Part shown: in pieces, positions 50,301 through 60,147 of the stretch
How the letters are laid out: every line of letters begins with the position of its first letter
Numbering within the stretch: the stretch's first letter is position 1
NCBI GenBank assembly: GCA_016715945.1
Contig: JADJXJ010000001.1
Coordinates: 1,054,001 to 1,118,000, forward strand
Reading direction: 5' to 3'
From: Bacteroidota bacterium
Lineage (GTDB): Bacteria > Bacteroidota > Bacteroidia > Bacteroidales > F082
DNA: 64,000 nucleotides
Position numbers and translations under genes: made by a program
The notes under the pieces: model-generated
Seen by the model: the letters and a program-made list of their open reading frames with translations, nothing else
What the model was told of the DNA's origin: nothing
Databases searched by the model: none

Positions 50301-51150
50301 TGAGGATCTGAACCTGAAGGTGAGCACCCTGCTGCACAACTATAACATCAAATTCAAGGAAATTTTTGGTGTGTACAACCGCAAAAAATTCATTGCGGCC
50401 GTAGGCGACGAGCTTCCGAATGGCATTGTGCAGCTTGCAAAGGTGTATGTGGCCAAGAAACGCAAACTCAACATTGGCGATAAAATGGCCGGACGCCATG
50501 GTAACAAGGGTATTGTGGCCCGAATTGTCCGTGAGGAGGATATGCCTTTTCTCGAAGACGGAACGCCGGTTGACATTGTCCTCAACCCCCTGGGTGTACC
50601 ATCGCGTATGAACCTTGGTCAGATCTATGAAACCGTGCTTGGCTGGGCAGGTAAAAAACTTGGTGTCAAGTTTGCAACTCCCATTTTCGACGGTGCCAAC
50701 ATCGACGAGATCAACGAGTACATGCGCAAGGCAGGTTTGCCCGAGAACGGTTCGGTTTACCTTTACGACGGCGGAACCGGCGAACGCTTCGACCAGCCTG
50801 CAACCGTAGGATACATCTACATGCTCAAGCTGCACCACATGGTGGACGACAAGATGCACGCACGCTCCATCGGACCATATTCGTTGATCACGCAGCAGCC
50901 CCTCGGCGGTAAAGCTCAGTTTGGTGGTCAGCGTTTCGGTGAAATGGAAGTCTGGGCACTCGAAGCATTCGGCGCCAGCAATATCCTGCAGGAAATCCTG
51001 ACCGTGAAATCGGACGATGTGGTTGGACGTGCAAAAGCCTACGAAGCTATTGTGAAAGGCGACAACATGCCCAATCCCGGAGTTCCCGAATCGTTCAATG
51101 TATTGGTTCACGAATTGCGCGGCTTAGGCCTCGAAGTCACATTTGATTAA
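47344..51150 (+). CDS. rpoB: DNA-directed RNA polymerase subunit beta
   Basis: Catalytic core subunit of RNA polymerase, 1268 residues. Landmarks are the N-terminal [26 protein letters not shown] of Bacteroidota RpoB, the rifampicin region [64 protein letters not shown], the region [12 protein letters not shown] and the C-terminal [24 protein letters not shown]. The start is TTG 47344 ([15 protein letters not shown]); there is no ATG in frame nearby. An rpoC gene follows after 70 bases containing a G/C-rich hairpin (51163-51194). Confidence 0.98.
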   Translation: [1268 protein letters not shown]

Positions 51151-51220
51151 TGAAGGGCATATGGCGGCAGGGCTTTTGTCCTGCTGCCGCTGTCAACTTA
51201 AATAAATAATATTCAACAAC

Positions 51221-54200
51221 ATGGCCTTCAGAAAAGACAACACCATCAATAACAACTTCTCGAAGATTACGATAAGCCTGGCATCGCCCGAATCAATTCT
51301 CGAACGTTCGAGCGGTGAAGTGCTTAAACCGGAAACCATTAACTACCGTACCTACAAACCTGAACGTGACGGGCTTTTCTGCGAGCGCATTTTCGGTCCG
51401 GTGAAAGACTGGGAATGCCATTGCGGCAAATACAAGCGTATCCGCTACAAGGGGATCATCTGCGACCGTTGCGGTGTGGAAGTGACCGAAAAGAAAGTGC
51501 GCCGCGAACGTATGGGACACATTCAGCTTGTGGTTCCTGTGGCACACATCTGGTTCTTCAGGTCGCTGCCCAATAAAATCGGTGCATTGCTGGGAATGCC
51601 CACCAAGAAGCTCGACATGATCATCTACTACGAGCGCTACGTGGTGATCCAGCCCGGTATCAAAAAAGGACAGCTCGAGCAGATGGATCTGCTTACCGAA
51701 GAAGAATACCTTGATATCCTTGACAGCCTGCCGGCCGACAACCAGCACCTGCCCGAAAGCGACCCCAACAAATTCATCGCCAAGATGGGTGCAGAGGCCA
51801 TTCACGATCTGCTGGCCCGCCTCGACCTCGATCAGATGTCGTACGACCTGCGCCATAAGGCCAACAGCGAGACATCGCAGCAGCGCAAACAGGAAGCCCT
51901 CAAGCGCCTGCAGGTGTTCGAAGCTTTCCGCGATGCACGCAACCGCATCGAAAACAGGCCTGAATGGATGATCGTCAAAGTGGTTCCCGTAATCCCGCCG
52001 GAATTGCGACCACTCGTGCCGCTCGATGGTGGCCGGTTTGCAACCTCGGACCTGAACGACCTCTACCGAAGGGTCATCATCCGCAACAACCGCCTGAAAC
52101 GACTGATCGAAATCAAGGCTCCCGACGTAATTATGCGCAACGAAAAGCGCATGTTGCAGGAGGCTGTTGACTCGCTCTTCGACAACTCTAGAAAAGCCAG
52201 CGCAGTAAAAACAGAATCGAACCGTCCGCTTAAGTCGCTGAGCGACAGCCTTAAAGGAAAACAAGGCCGTTTCCGTCAGAACCTGCTGGGTAAACGTGTG
52301 GACTACTCAGGCCGTTCGGTTATTGTGGTTGGTCCTGAACTCAATCTCAACGAATGCGGTATTCCGAAAGACATGGCCTCGGAGCTCTTCAAACCTTTCA
52401 TCATCCGTAAGATGCTCGAAAGGGGTATTGTGAAGACTGTGAAGTCGGCCAAAAAAATCGTCGACCGCAAAGATCCTGTTGTCTGGGACATCCTCGAAAA
52501 TATCCTCAAAGGGCACCCTGTATTGCTTAACCGTGCCCCTACCCTGCACAGGCTTGGTATCCAGGCTTTCCAGCCAAAGCTGGTTGAAGGAAAAGCCATC
52601 CAGTTGCACCCGCTTGTTTGTACAGCTTTCAACGCCGACTTCGACGGTGACCAGATGGCAGTGCACGTGCCGCTTGGCAATGCAGCAATACTTGAAGCCC
52701 AGATTCTTATGCTGGCTTCGCACAACATCCTCAACCCCGCCAACGGTGCGCCCATTACGGTGCCTTCGCAAGACATGGTGCTCGGACTTTACTATATCAC
52801 CAAAGCCCGGAAGAGCACCCCTGAAAAGCCTGTGAAGGGCGAAGGAAAACGTTTCTACTCGCCCGAGGAGGTGATTATTGCCTACAACGAGCGTAAAGTT
52901 GACCTTCATGCCATTATTCACGTCAAGGTGAAGGTGCGCGAAGGCAAAGAACTAGTGCTCAAAACCATTGAAACTACCGTCGGCCGTGTGCTATTCAACG
53001 AAGTTGTGCCCGAAGGTTTTGGTTACATCAACCAGCTCCTGACCAAAAAATCGCTTCGTGATATCATCGGCGAAATGGTACGCAAGCTCGGCACTGCGCC
53101 CACTGCCAAGTTCCTCGACGACATCAAGAACCTCGGCTTCCAGATGGCTTACAAGGGAGGTCTTTCGTTCAACCTGGGCAATGTGAAAGTGCCTGCAGTG
53201 AAGGAAGAACTCATCCGTCAGGCCAATGAGGAGGTAGAAGAAGTACTGGCCAACTACAACATGGGTTTCATTACCTATAACGAGCGTTACAATCAGATCA
53301 TCGACATCTGGACACATACCAACTCCCGCCTGACCAACACCGTGATGCAATTGCTGTCGAACGATGATCAGGGATTCAACCCGGTGTATATGATGCTCGA
53401 TTCGGGTGCCCGCGGTTCGAAAGAGCAGATCCGTCAGCTCTCCGGCATGAGGGGTCTGATGGCCAAACCGCAGAAATCGGGGGCTACAGGAGGTGAAATT
53501 ATCGAAAACCCGATTCTTTCAAACTTCAAGGAAGGCCTGTCGGTACTCGAGTACTTCATCTCTACCCACGGTGCGCGCAAAGGTCTGGCTGATACCGCAC
53601 TCAAAACAGCCGACGCTGGTTATCTGACCCGCAGGCTTGTGGATGTGGCTCAGGACGTGGTGATTACCGAAAAAGACTGTGGTACGCTTCGTGGCCTCAC
53701 CATCACCAGCCTAAAGAAAAATGAGGAAGTGGTGGAAAGCCTGTACGATCGTATCCTGGGTCGCGTAGCCCTGCATGATGTTTTTCATCCGCAAACCGGC
53801 GAACTCATCGTGGCCGGTGGTGAGGAAATCACCGAAGACATTGCCGAAGTTATCGAGCAATCGCCCATCGAAGGCGTAGAAATCCGTTCGGTGCTCACCT
53901 GCGAATCCAAGCATGGCGTTTGTGCGAAATGCTACGGACGCAACCTGGCTTCGGGGCAAATGGTGCAGAAAGGCGAAGCTGTTGGTGTAATTGCTGCACA
54001 AAGTATCGGCGAACCCGGTACACAGCTCACACTGCGTACGTTCCACGTCGGTGGTGCCGCTGCCAACATTTCGATCATGTCGAAAATCGAAGCCAAATAC
54101 GACGGTATGCTCGAGATTGACGAGCTGCGCGCTGTGGATAGTGAGAAAGACGGCAAAGAAATCCAGATCGTACTCGGCCGCTCTGCTGAGCTTCGCATCA

Positions 54201-55525
54201 TCGACAAGCGCACAGGCATTGTGCTCACCTCGGGTAACATCCCTTACGGCGCCAACCTGTATGTAAAACATGGTCAGGAAGTGAAAAAAGGCGACCTGAT
54301 AGCCGACTGGGATCCTTACAATGCCGTTATCCTCTCTGAATACGAAGGCAAAGTGAGCTTCGAAAACATCATCGAAGGTGTCACTTACAGGGTGGAATCG
54401 GACGAGCAAACGGGTTACAACGAAAAAGTTATCATCGAAAGCCGCCAAAAAACCAGGAACCCTGCCATCAAAATCCTCGACAAGGACAATGTGCTGATCA
54501 AGACCTACGACATGCCTGTAGGCGCACACATTGTGGTTGAAGACGGTGACCAGGTGAAAGCCGGAGGTATGCTGGTGAAGATTCCCCGTGCCATTGGCAA
54601 ATCGGGCGACATCACCGGTGGTCTGCCCAGGGTAACCGAGCTTTTCGAAGCCCGCAATCCCTCGGAGCCTGCCATTGTGTCGGAAATAGACGGTGTGGTT
54701 TCGTTTGGCAAAAAACTCAAGCGCGGTAACCGCGAAGTCATCGTAACCAGCAAGACCGGCGAGGAAAAGGTGTACCTGATCCCCACCACCAAACAGATTC
54801 TGGCACAGGAAAACGACTACGTAAAAGCCGGTACGCCACTCTCGGAAGGCGCTATGACCCCAGCCGACATTCTGGCCATCAAAGGCCCCATGAAGGTGCA
54901 GGAATATATCGTCAACGAGGTGCAGGAAGTATATCGCCTGCAGGGTGTAAAAATCAACGACAAGCACTTTGAGGTGATTGTGCGCCAGATGATGCGCAAG
55001 GTTGAGGTGGAAGACCCGGGCGATACCCGCTTCCTCGAAGGCGAACTGGTCAACAAAACCGATTTCCAGGAAGAAAACGACAACATCTTCGGCAAAAAGG
55101 TAGTCATTGATGCCGGTGACTCGGAAACGCTGAAGCTGGGTCAGATCATCACGGCCCGCAAGCTGCGCGACGAAAACTCGTTGCTCAAGCGTAAGGATAA
55201 GAAGCTGGTGGAAGCCCGCGATGCACGTCCTGCCACCGCACGCCAGGTGTTGCAGGGTATTACCCGCGCCTCGCTCCAAACCAACAGCTTCATATCGGCA
55301 GCATCGTTCCAGGAAACCACCAAGGTGCTCACCCAGGCTGCCATCAACGCCAAGAGCGACGAACTGCTCGGACTGAAAGAGAATGTGATCGTAGGTCACA
55401 AGATTCCGGCCGGTACCGGTCTGAAAGAGTACGACGACATCATCGTTGGCTCCAGGGCTGAGTACGAAGCCGTTATGGAAGCTGCATCACGTTCGCTTAA
55501 AGCCGGAACCGAAAAATATCGGTAA
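51221..55525 (+). CDS. rpoC: DNA-directed RNA polymerase subunit beta'
   Basis: Holds the catalytic Mg2+: NADFDGDQM with Asp 473, 475 and 477. The N-terminal zinc ribbon is CHCGKYKRIRYKGIICDRCGVE. The bridge-helix region GLMAKPQKSGATGGEIIENPIL and the trigger loop GARKGLADTALKTADAGYLTRRLVDVAQDV are present. The second zinc site appears as CTCESKHGVCAKCYG. The length of 1434 residues is normal for Bacteroidota. A long-loop terminator follows. Confidence 0.98.
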   Translation: MAFRKDNTINNNFSKITISLASPESILERSSGEVLKPETINYRTYKPERDGLFCERIFGPVKDWECHCGKYKRIRYKGIICDRCGVEVTEKKVRRERMGHIQLVVPVAHIWFFRSLPNKIGALLGMPTKKLDMIIYYERYVVIQPGIKKGQLEQMDLLTEEEYLDILDSLPADNQHLPESDPNKFIAKMGAEAIHDLLARLDLDQMSYDLRHKANSETSQQRKQEALKRLQVFEAFRDARNRIENRPEWMIVKVVPVIPPELRPLVPLDGGRFATSDLNDLYRRVIIRNNRLKRLIEIKAPDVIMRNEKRMLQEAVDSLFDNSRKASAVKTESNRPLKSLSDSLKGKQGRFRQNLLGKRVDYSGRSVIVVGPELNLNECGIPKDMASELFKPFIIRKMLERGIVKTVKSAKKIVDRKDPVVWDILENILKGHPVLLNRAPTLHRLGIQAFQPKLVEGKAIQLHPLVCTAFNADFDGDQMAVHVPLGNAAILEAQILMLASHNILNPANGAPITVPSQDMVLGLYYITKARKSTPEKPVKGEGKRFYSPEEVIIAYNERKVDLHAIIHVKVKVREGKELVLKTIETTVGRVLFNEVVPEGFGYINQLLTKKSLRDIIGEMVRKLGTAPTAKFLDDIKNLGFQMAYKGGLSFNLGNVKVPAVKEELIRQANEEVEEVLANYNMGFITYNERYNQIIDIWTHTNSRLTNTVMQLLSNDDQGFNPVYMMLDSGARGSKEQIRQLSGMRGLMAKPQKSGATGGEIIENPILSNFKEGLSVLEYFISTHGARKGLADTALKTADAGYLTRRLVDVAQDVVITEKDCGTLRGLTITSLKKNEEVVESLYDRILGRVALHDVFHPQTGELIVAGGEEITEDIAEVIEQSPIEGVEIRSVLTCESKHGVCAKCYGRNLASGQMVQKGEAVGVIAAQSIGEPGTQLTLRTFHVGGAAANISIMSKIEAKYDGMLEIDELRAVDSEKDGKEIQIVLGRSAELRIIDKRTGIVLTSGNIPYGANLYVKHGQEVKKGDLIADWDPYNAVILSEYEGKVSFENIIEGVTYRVESDEQTGYNEKVIIESRQKTRNPAIKILDKDNVLIKTYDMPVGAHIVVEDGDQVKAGGMLVKIPRAIGKSGDITGGLPRVTELFEARNPSEPAIVSEIDGVVSFGKKLKRGNREVIVTSKTGEEKVYLIPTTKQILAQENDYVKAGTPLSEGAMTPADILAIKGPMKVQEYIVNEVQEVYRLQGVKINDKHFEVIVRQMMRKVEVEDPGDTRFLEGELVNKTDFQEENDNIFGKKVVIDAGDSETLKLGQIITARKLRDENSLLKRKDKKLVEARDARPATARQVLQGITRASLQTNSFISAASFQETTKVLTQAAINAKSDELLGLKENVIVGHKIPAGTGLKEYDDIIVGSRAEYEAVMEAASRSLKAGTEKYR

Positions 55526-55552
55526 TACATCCCCTTGCTATACAAGGTTTTA

Positions 55553-55600
55553 GCACCCGGTTAGGTAGCTCATCGCACCCGACCGGGTGCTTTGCTTTTG
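55553..55600 (+). terminator. Terminator of the rpoBC transcript
   Basis: GCACCCGGT (55553-55561) / ACCGGGTGC (55582-55590), 20-base loop, followed by TTTGCTTTT. Confidence 0.7.
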
Positions 55601-55608
55601 AAATAGAT

Positions 55609-55616
55609 TAAATTTG
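55609..55616 (+). promoter_or_regulatory. -7 promoter box for the DUF3467 gene
   Basis: TAAATTTG (perfect TAnnTTTG) just after the rpoC terminator, 18 bases before ATG 55635. Confidence 0.5.
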
Positions 55617-55634
55617 CAGCAAATTCAAATTGCC

Positions 55635-55937
55635 ATGAACGAGAACAAGAATCAGATCAATATTGAGCTTACCGAAGAAGTTGCCGAGGGTGTTTACTCC
55701 AACCTGGCCATTATCACCCATTCGCAATCAGAATTTGTGATCGACTTTGTCAAGCTCATGCCCGGAGTGCAAAAAGCTAAAGTAAAATCGCGCATCATCC
55801 TGACTCCCGAACACGCCAAACGCCTCTACAGGGCGCTGGCCGAAAACATCAAGAAGTTCGAGCACGTGAACGGGGTGATCAAAGAGGGGGGTGACGCACT
55901 CCCACCATTCAATATGGGGCCGGCTGCTCAGGCCTGA
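55635..55937 (+). CDS. DUF3467 protein
   Basis: A 100-residue protein conserved next to rpoC in Bacteroidota. It begins MNENKNQINIELTEEVAEGVYSNLAIITHSQSEFVIDFVKLMPG and contains KVKSRIILTPEHAKRLYRALAENIKKFE, the DUF3467 pattern. A small alpha-beta fold of unknown function; the constant place beside rpoC suggests a link to transcription. Its end and that of the convergent helicase gene lie 20 bases apart, within a GGCCTGA/TCAGGCC inverted repeat. Confidence 0.92.
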   Translation: MNENKNQINIELTEEVAEGVYSNLAIITHSQSEFVIDFVKLMPGVQKAKVKSRIILTPEHAKRLYRALAENIKKFEHVNGVIKEGGDALPPFNMGPAAQA

Positions 55938-55957
55938 CAAGCTTGCTTCGCTGATCC

Positions 55958-58900
55958 TCAGGCCCTGATTACCAGAGGCTCAGAAGACAAATAGACCAGA
56001 TACGCCTGCACTTCGTCCTGAGAAATATGTGAGATATAGTGCACATATTTACTCAGCTGTTCCTGGTGTACCTTGTCCAGGCTTCCCGTTTTGTATTCGA
56101 TGATGACGCGGCTGCCATCGAGTTCGACATATCTATCCACCCTGAAAAGTTGGCCGTTCCCATCGGTCAGGGAGGCTTCGTTGTAAACACGTGCTGGCGG
56201 ACTGAAAAATCTGTTGAGCTCCGGATGTCTGACGAGGGAATCGAACCATTTGAGCAGGTTTTCAGCTTCAGGGGCTGAGAAAACACCACTTGCAGCACCT
56301 CTGGCAACCACCCTTCCGATATCGTCGGCATACACCACTTCGGCAAGCGCCTTGTGAACCCTGTTACCAAAATCTGTTGCCAGTACTGCTGAGTGCTGCC
56401 TGTAATTAAGGTCTTGATTTTCTGTCCGTACTGGCATGATTCCGGCTGAAAAAACTTCCTGCAATCCGAAAGACTTCGGTTCATGCCGTGTAGGAGCACC
56501 GAAGGCATATTCCGTTATCCCATCCTCCCATCTGCCTTGTTTGGAGAGGAAATTGCGCATATGCACCTCAAGCGGGTTTTCGGAAGGTCTGTTGTTGAGC
56601 GAAAAGAACAGGAAAAGCTGCTCCTCAGCACGGGTGTATGCCACATAGGCGAGGTTGATGGTGTCGAGAAGGATCCTATCCTGCTCTTCCTGATATTCTT
56701 TTGCGAAATCGGACTTTTCCAGCAGTTTAACTGTTTTAAGCAGCGCACTGTTCAGCGGAGGTGCCAGATCCGAGGGCAGGTTGACCCAGATGCGCTGCCT
56801 GTTTTTCTGATGGTTCGTCATATTGGCAAAGGGCAGAATAACCACAGGGAATTCAAGTCCCTTTGCCTTGTGAATGGTCAGAATGGAAACGGCCTCGCGG
56901 TTGACGGGTAACACAATGGCCGTAGATTTTATCTTTTCGTCCCACTGCCGCAGAAATTCTGAGACCCCCTTTGCTTCGGAAGTCTGAAATTCAAGGACTT
57001 TATCTAGCAGAGCCTCAATAAACGGATCGTAAGGCTGATGAAAGCCTAGCTGCCGAACCAGCGACTCGGTCAACGAATAAAGGCTATGGCTGTGAATCTG
57101 TTGTTGAAGTTCGCCAATAACAGCCTCAAGCTGAGCCTCATCGGTGGCGCCGGGGAGGAGCATATCGGAAAGCAGGGCATGGTTGTCCTGGTTTGCAGCT
57201 ATTCCCGCAAGCAACTCAACCACAAGCAGTTTGTCGGAAACTTCGAGCAGCGTGCGCATGGCTGCAATAACAGCATTCACTTTTGGCGAGCTGTTCAGCT
57301 GAAGCGATTCGGATGAAACAATGCGAAGCCCCTGCCTGGTAAGGAAACGTCCGGTCAGTTTACATTCTTTGTTGGTACGGCACAAAATGGCGATATCGTT
57401 TGGAGCATAGCCGTCGGCCAGCAGCTTCCTGATGGTCGTAATAAGCTTATTTAGAATCACTTCCTGCAGGCTTTCTTCGGCATTCTCATCGAGGAAACTG
57501 ATCGAGACCAGCCCAGCTTTGTCCGATTTTTTGGCATTCTGGCCACAATTATGGTAGATCGGCTTGAGATGCTCCGGCAGGGTACCGGCCACTAAATTGA
57601 AGAATTTGTTGTTAAAATCGATGATTTCCGGACAGGAGCGGTAATTGTCCGAGAGGTCAAAGAGCTTGTAGTGATTCCGAAGACTGGCCTCGTATGCTTT
57701 CAGGTGGGGTTGCTCATCGGCAGGATAAACCTCGGGCAGGCGGACAAAGAGTTCAACCTCACCATTGCGCCAGCGATAGATGGCCTGCTTGGCATCGCCA
57801 ACGATGAGGCTGCCGTATCCGCCCGATAAACCATTGTCAATCAAGGGTAAGAAATTGCTCCATTGCAGGATGGAAGTGTCCTGAAATTCATCGAGCAGAT
57901 AATGACGATACCGCTCACCGAGCCTTTCGTAAATATAGGGTACGCCGCTGTTGGACAGCAATCCGGCCACACGCTTGTTGAACTCTGAAATGTGCACAAT
58001 CTGCTCTTCGGCAATCATTGCCTCGGTTTCGCGGTAAAGATGCGAGGTGAGCATCAGGGTGTTCATCTCCGGCAAAAGCAGATGGAGCACCAGCATTAGG
58101 CTGAATTTCTCATCTCTCCACCTGCCGATTTCCTGGAACCTCATTTTGAGATCTTCAACAATTTCAGCTGGTTGTTGTGCTTCGTTCGCCTTGCTGAAAA
58201 CAATTGCCTTGGGACCGATAGCATCATTTACGGTGGCTTTGTCGAAGAAATCAATAAAGTCTTGTTTCTCAACAAGTTTAATCAGCTGCCATCCTAAACC
58301 GGACTTGCCTTTCGCCAAAGTATCATAAGAGATATTGAAATGACTGAGCCTGTCGAGCAACTGTTGTGCGAGACTGACAAGCTCGCCGAGTCTTTGTTGG
58401 TAGGCAGTCCTGAGCCTGGTGCGCAGGTTTCTAAAGGTGGCATCATCAACAGCAGCAAGCACCGGGGCGTGACTGAGCGAGCGCTCTTTGAGCAACTCGA
58501 AGCAAAATTCGACGATGAGGCTGTCGATGTCGAAGCTGTTTTGCTCATCCATATTCTCGAGCAAAAACCTCAGCAGCAGCTCGGTGAGTGCGCTATCGGT
58601 ACCAACGCGCTCGAACAGCCTGTCTATCAACTTATTTACAATTTCTTCGCTGTCGAGCACCAATTCGAATTGTGTAGGCAGGGCCACATCGCGCGAAAAG
58701 GTTCGCACCAGGCGGTAAACAAAGGCATCGATGGTGCTCACCGAAAACTCACCATAATTCTGAAGAATCTGGTGAAACACTTTGGCGGCTTTTTCGCCCA
58801 CCTCGGCTTCACTTCCATGCCCCTCGGCCATCATCCTCTCTACAAGTATCCTCCGGAGCTTCCGCTCGGGATGCTCAACATCTGAGAGCACCTGAAGAAA

Positions 58901-59065
58901 CTTCAGGATGCGCGATTTCATTTCGTTGGCAGCCTTGTTGGTAAAGGTCACACCCAGAATATGCACGAATGCATCTGGCGTCCTCAACGCAAGCGAAAGA
59001 TATTCGAGCGCAAGGGTAAAAGTCTTGCCCGATCCGGCCGATGAGCGGTAAACCTTGAGCGTCAT
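55958..59065 (-). CDS. RecB/AddA-like UvrD-family helicase-nuclease
   Basis: A 1035-residue superfamily 1A helicase fused to a C-terminal nuclease, for double-strand break end resection. Motif I is SSAGSGKTFTL (K14), motif Ia GVTFTNKAANEMKSRI, motif II LLDEFQDTS, followed by the 3' helicase motifs (ILTIHKAKGLEFPVVILP; LAYVAYTRAEEQLFL) and a PD-(D/E)XK site RVDRYVELDGSRVIIEYKTG. The partner AddB-type nuclease is not in the window. Its ATG overlaps the stop of the T9SS protein gene (ATGA, 59062-59065). No chi-recognition part is evident. Confidence 0.92.
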   Translation of the reverse strand: MTLKVYRSSAGSGKTFTLALEYLSLALRTPDAFVHILGVTFTNKAANEMKSRILKFLQVLSDVEHPERKLRRILVERMMAEGHGSEAEVGEKAAKVFHQILQNYGEFSVSTIDAFVYRLVRTFSRDVALPTQFELVLDSEEIVNKLIDRLFERVGTDSALTELLLRFLLENMDEQNSFDIDSLIVEFCFELLKERSLSHAPVLAAVDDATFRNLRTRLRTAYQQRLGELVSLAQQLLDRLSHFNISYDTLAKGKSGLGWQLIKLVEKQDFIDFFDKATVNDAIGPKAIVFSKANEAQQPAEIVEDLKMRFQEIGRWRDEKFSLMLVLHLLLPEMNTLMLTSHLYRETEAMIAEEQIVHISEFNKRVAGLLSNSGVPYIYERLGERYRHYLLDEFQDTSILQWSNFLPLIDNGLSGGYGSLIVGDAKQAIYRWRNGEVELFVRLPEVYPADEQPHLKAYEASLRNHYKLFDLSDNYRSCPEIIDFNNKFFNLVAGTLPEHLKPIYHNCGQNAKKSDKAGLVSISFLDENAEESLQEVILNKLITTIRKLLADGYAPNDIAILCRTNKECKLTGRFLTRQGLRIVSSESLQLNSSPKVNAVIAAMRTLLEVSDKLLVVELLAGIAANQDNHALLSDMLLPGATDEAQLEAVIGELQQQIHSHSLYSLTESLVRQLGFHQPYDPFIEALLDKVLEFQTSEAKGVSEFLRQWDEKIKSTAIVLPVNREAVSILTIHKAKGLEFPVVILPFANMTNHQKNRQRIWVNLPSDLAPPLNSALLKTVKLLEKSDFAKEYQEEQDRILLDTINLAYVAYTRAEEQLFLFFSLNNRPSENPLEVHMRNFLSKQGRWEDGITEYAFGAPTRHEPKSFGLQEVFSAGIMPVRTENQDLNYRQHSAVLATDFGNRVHKALAEVVYADDIGRVVARGAASGVFSAPEAENLLKWFDSLVRHPELNRFFSPPARVYNEASLTDGNGQLFRVDRYVELDGSRVIIEYKTGSLDKVHQEQLSKYVHYISHISQDEVQAYLVYLSSEPLVIRA

Positions 59066-60147
59066 CTTTCAGTTCTTAATAGCCTGTAAACCTGATGACT
59101 ATCTCCTGACTGAACCCACATCACAAATAAACCCCGGCGGCCGGACAATGGCTGAGGCCAACGGATGGGGTATTCCGCGCAACCGCTTGCGGCATGCTGA
59201 ACTGTTGTATAGATCATCCTGCCATCCATATCGAACAGGCTGATCTGCATGTTTCCGGCAGCCGGTGCGCAGAATCTGAAACTGAGCTGATCGCTGAAAG
59301 GCTGGGGGTAAACTACATTATCTCCGGCAGCCATTGTTTCCGGCAAACTGACTGTTTGTGTCCTGAGTGAGTCTTTATAAACCACAAAAGCCCCGAGAAC
59401 AGAATCGACCGTGGCAACGAGCAAAGGAATCTTCTGGTTTTTGGCCAGCCATTTGTACTCAATATAACTCCGGTCGATGCGGATCCCCTGCCCAATGGAA
59501 TCTATGTAGATGCTGTCGCTTTCGCGCACGGTCGATTTTAGCCTGAGCGTCTGGAAAGTTCCGTATGGTGTGGTCAGCGCTCCCCAGCCATCCACATGGT
59601 TTTGTCTGTTGCGTGCAATGCTTATGTACCCCACACCCGGAAGCGGATATTCGAGAAATGCATTCGAACTGAAAGTCTGGTTGTAAGAAAGCGGAAAATT
59701 GTAAAGCAGGTCGGGTGTGGTAAAGCGCAGCGGCAAGGGCAGATCGGCAATAATCAATCCATATCCCCAGTCGCGGTAATTAGTTGCGCCTTTGTTCACA
59801 AACTGCCAGGCATTGGTAATATCCACCCCCGGAAGCAGCTGAAGCGCACCGAGCTTGCTGGCCAGGTTAGCCACACTGAAGAAGGAGAGCAAGAAAACCG
59901 GCGGAACTTGTTGAATGGTAAAAAACGTATCCAGACGTTGTGCTTCGAAAGGCAGGGAGGCAAAATTCCAGGTAAAATTGGTGCCCGTAGCTGCAAAATC
60001 GAAGCCCTGTACGTTGAAACTTTGGCTGGTGCGCAGGGTATCGCCGGGATTGGCAAAGTCCAGGTTGTTGATGGTTATCTGGGCATCAGCAAGCCGGATG
60101 GAAAAAAGAAACAGGGTAAGTACCAGAAGCGAGTGTTTATTTTTCAT
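59062..60147 (-). CDS. T9SS-sorted secreted protein, unknown function
   Basis: A 361-residue protein with a signal peptide (MKNKHSLLVLTLFLFSIRLADA) and a C-terminal type IX secretion sorting domain (VVYPQPFSDQLSFRFCAPAAGNMQISLFDMDGRMIYTTV ... YRLLRTER), so it is exported and probably attached to the cell surface. The middle part (about 25-270) is beta-rich with no recognised motif. It overlaps tamB upstream and the helicase downstream by ATGA. Confidence 0.85.
   Translation of the reverse strand: MKNKHSLLVLTLFLFSIRLADAQITINNLDFANPGDTLRTSQSFNVQGFDFAATGTNFTWNFASLPFEAQRLDTFFTIQQVPPVFLLSFFSVANLASKLGALQLLPGVDITNAWQFVNKGATNYRDWGYGLIIADLPLPLRFTTPDLLYNFPLSYNQTFSSNAFLEYPLPGVGYISIARNRQNHVDGWGALTTPYGTFQTLRLKSTVRESDSIYIDSIGQGIRIDRSYIEYKWLAKNQKIPLLVATVDSVLGAFVVYKDSLRTQTVSLPETMAAGDNVVYPQPFSDQLSFRFCAPAAGNMQISLFDMDGRMIYTTVQHAASGCAEYPIRWPQPLSGRRGLFVMWVQSGDSHQVYRLLRTER

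Noticed and set aside
53711..55399. 562-codon minus-strand frame opposite rpoC
   Set aside because: Shadow of rpoC; Phe/His/Val-rich with no motif.
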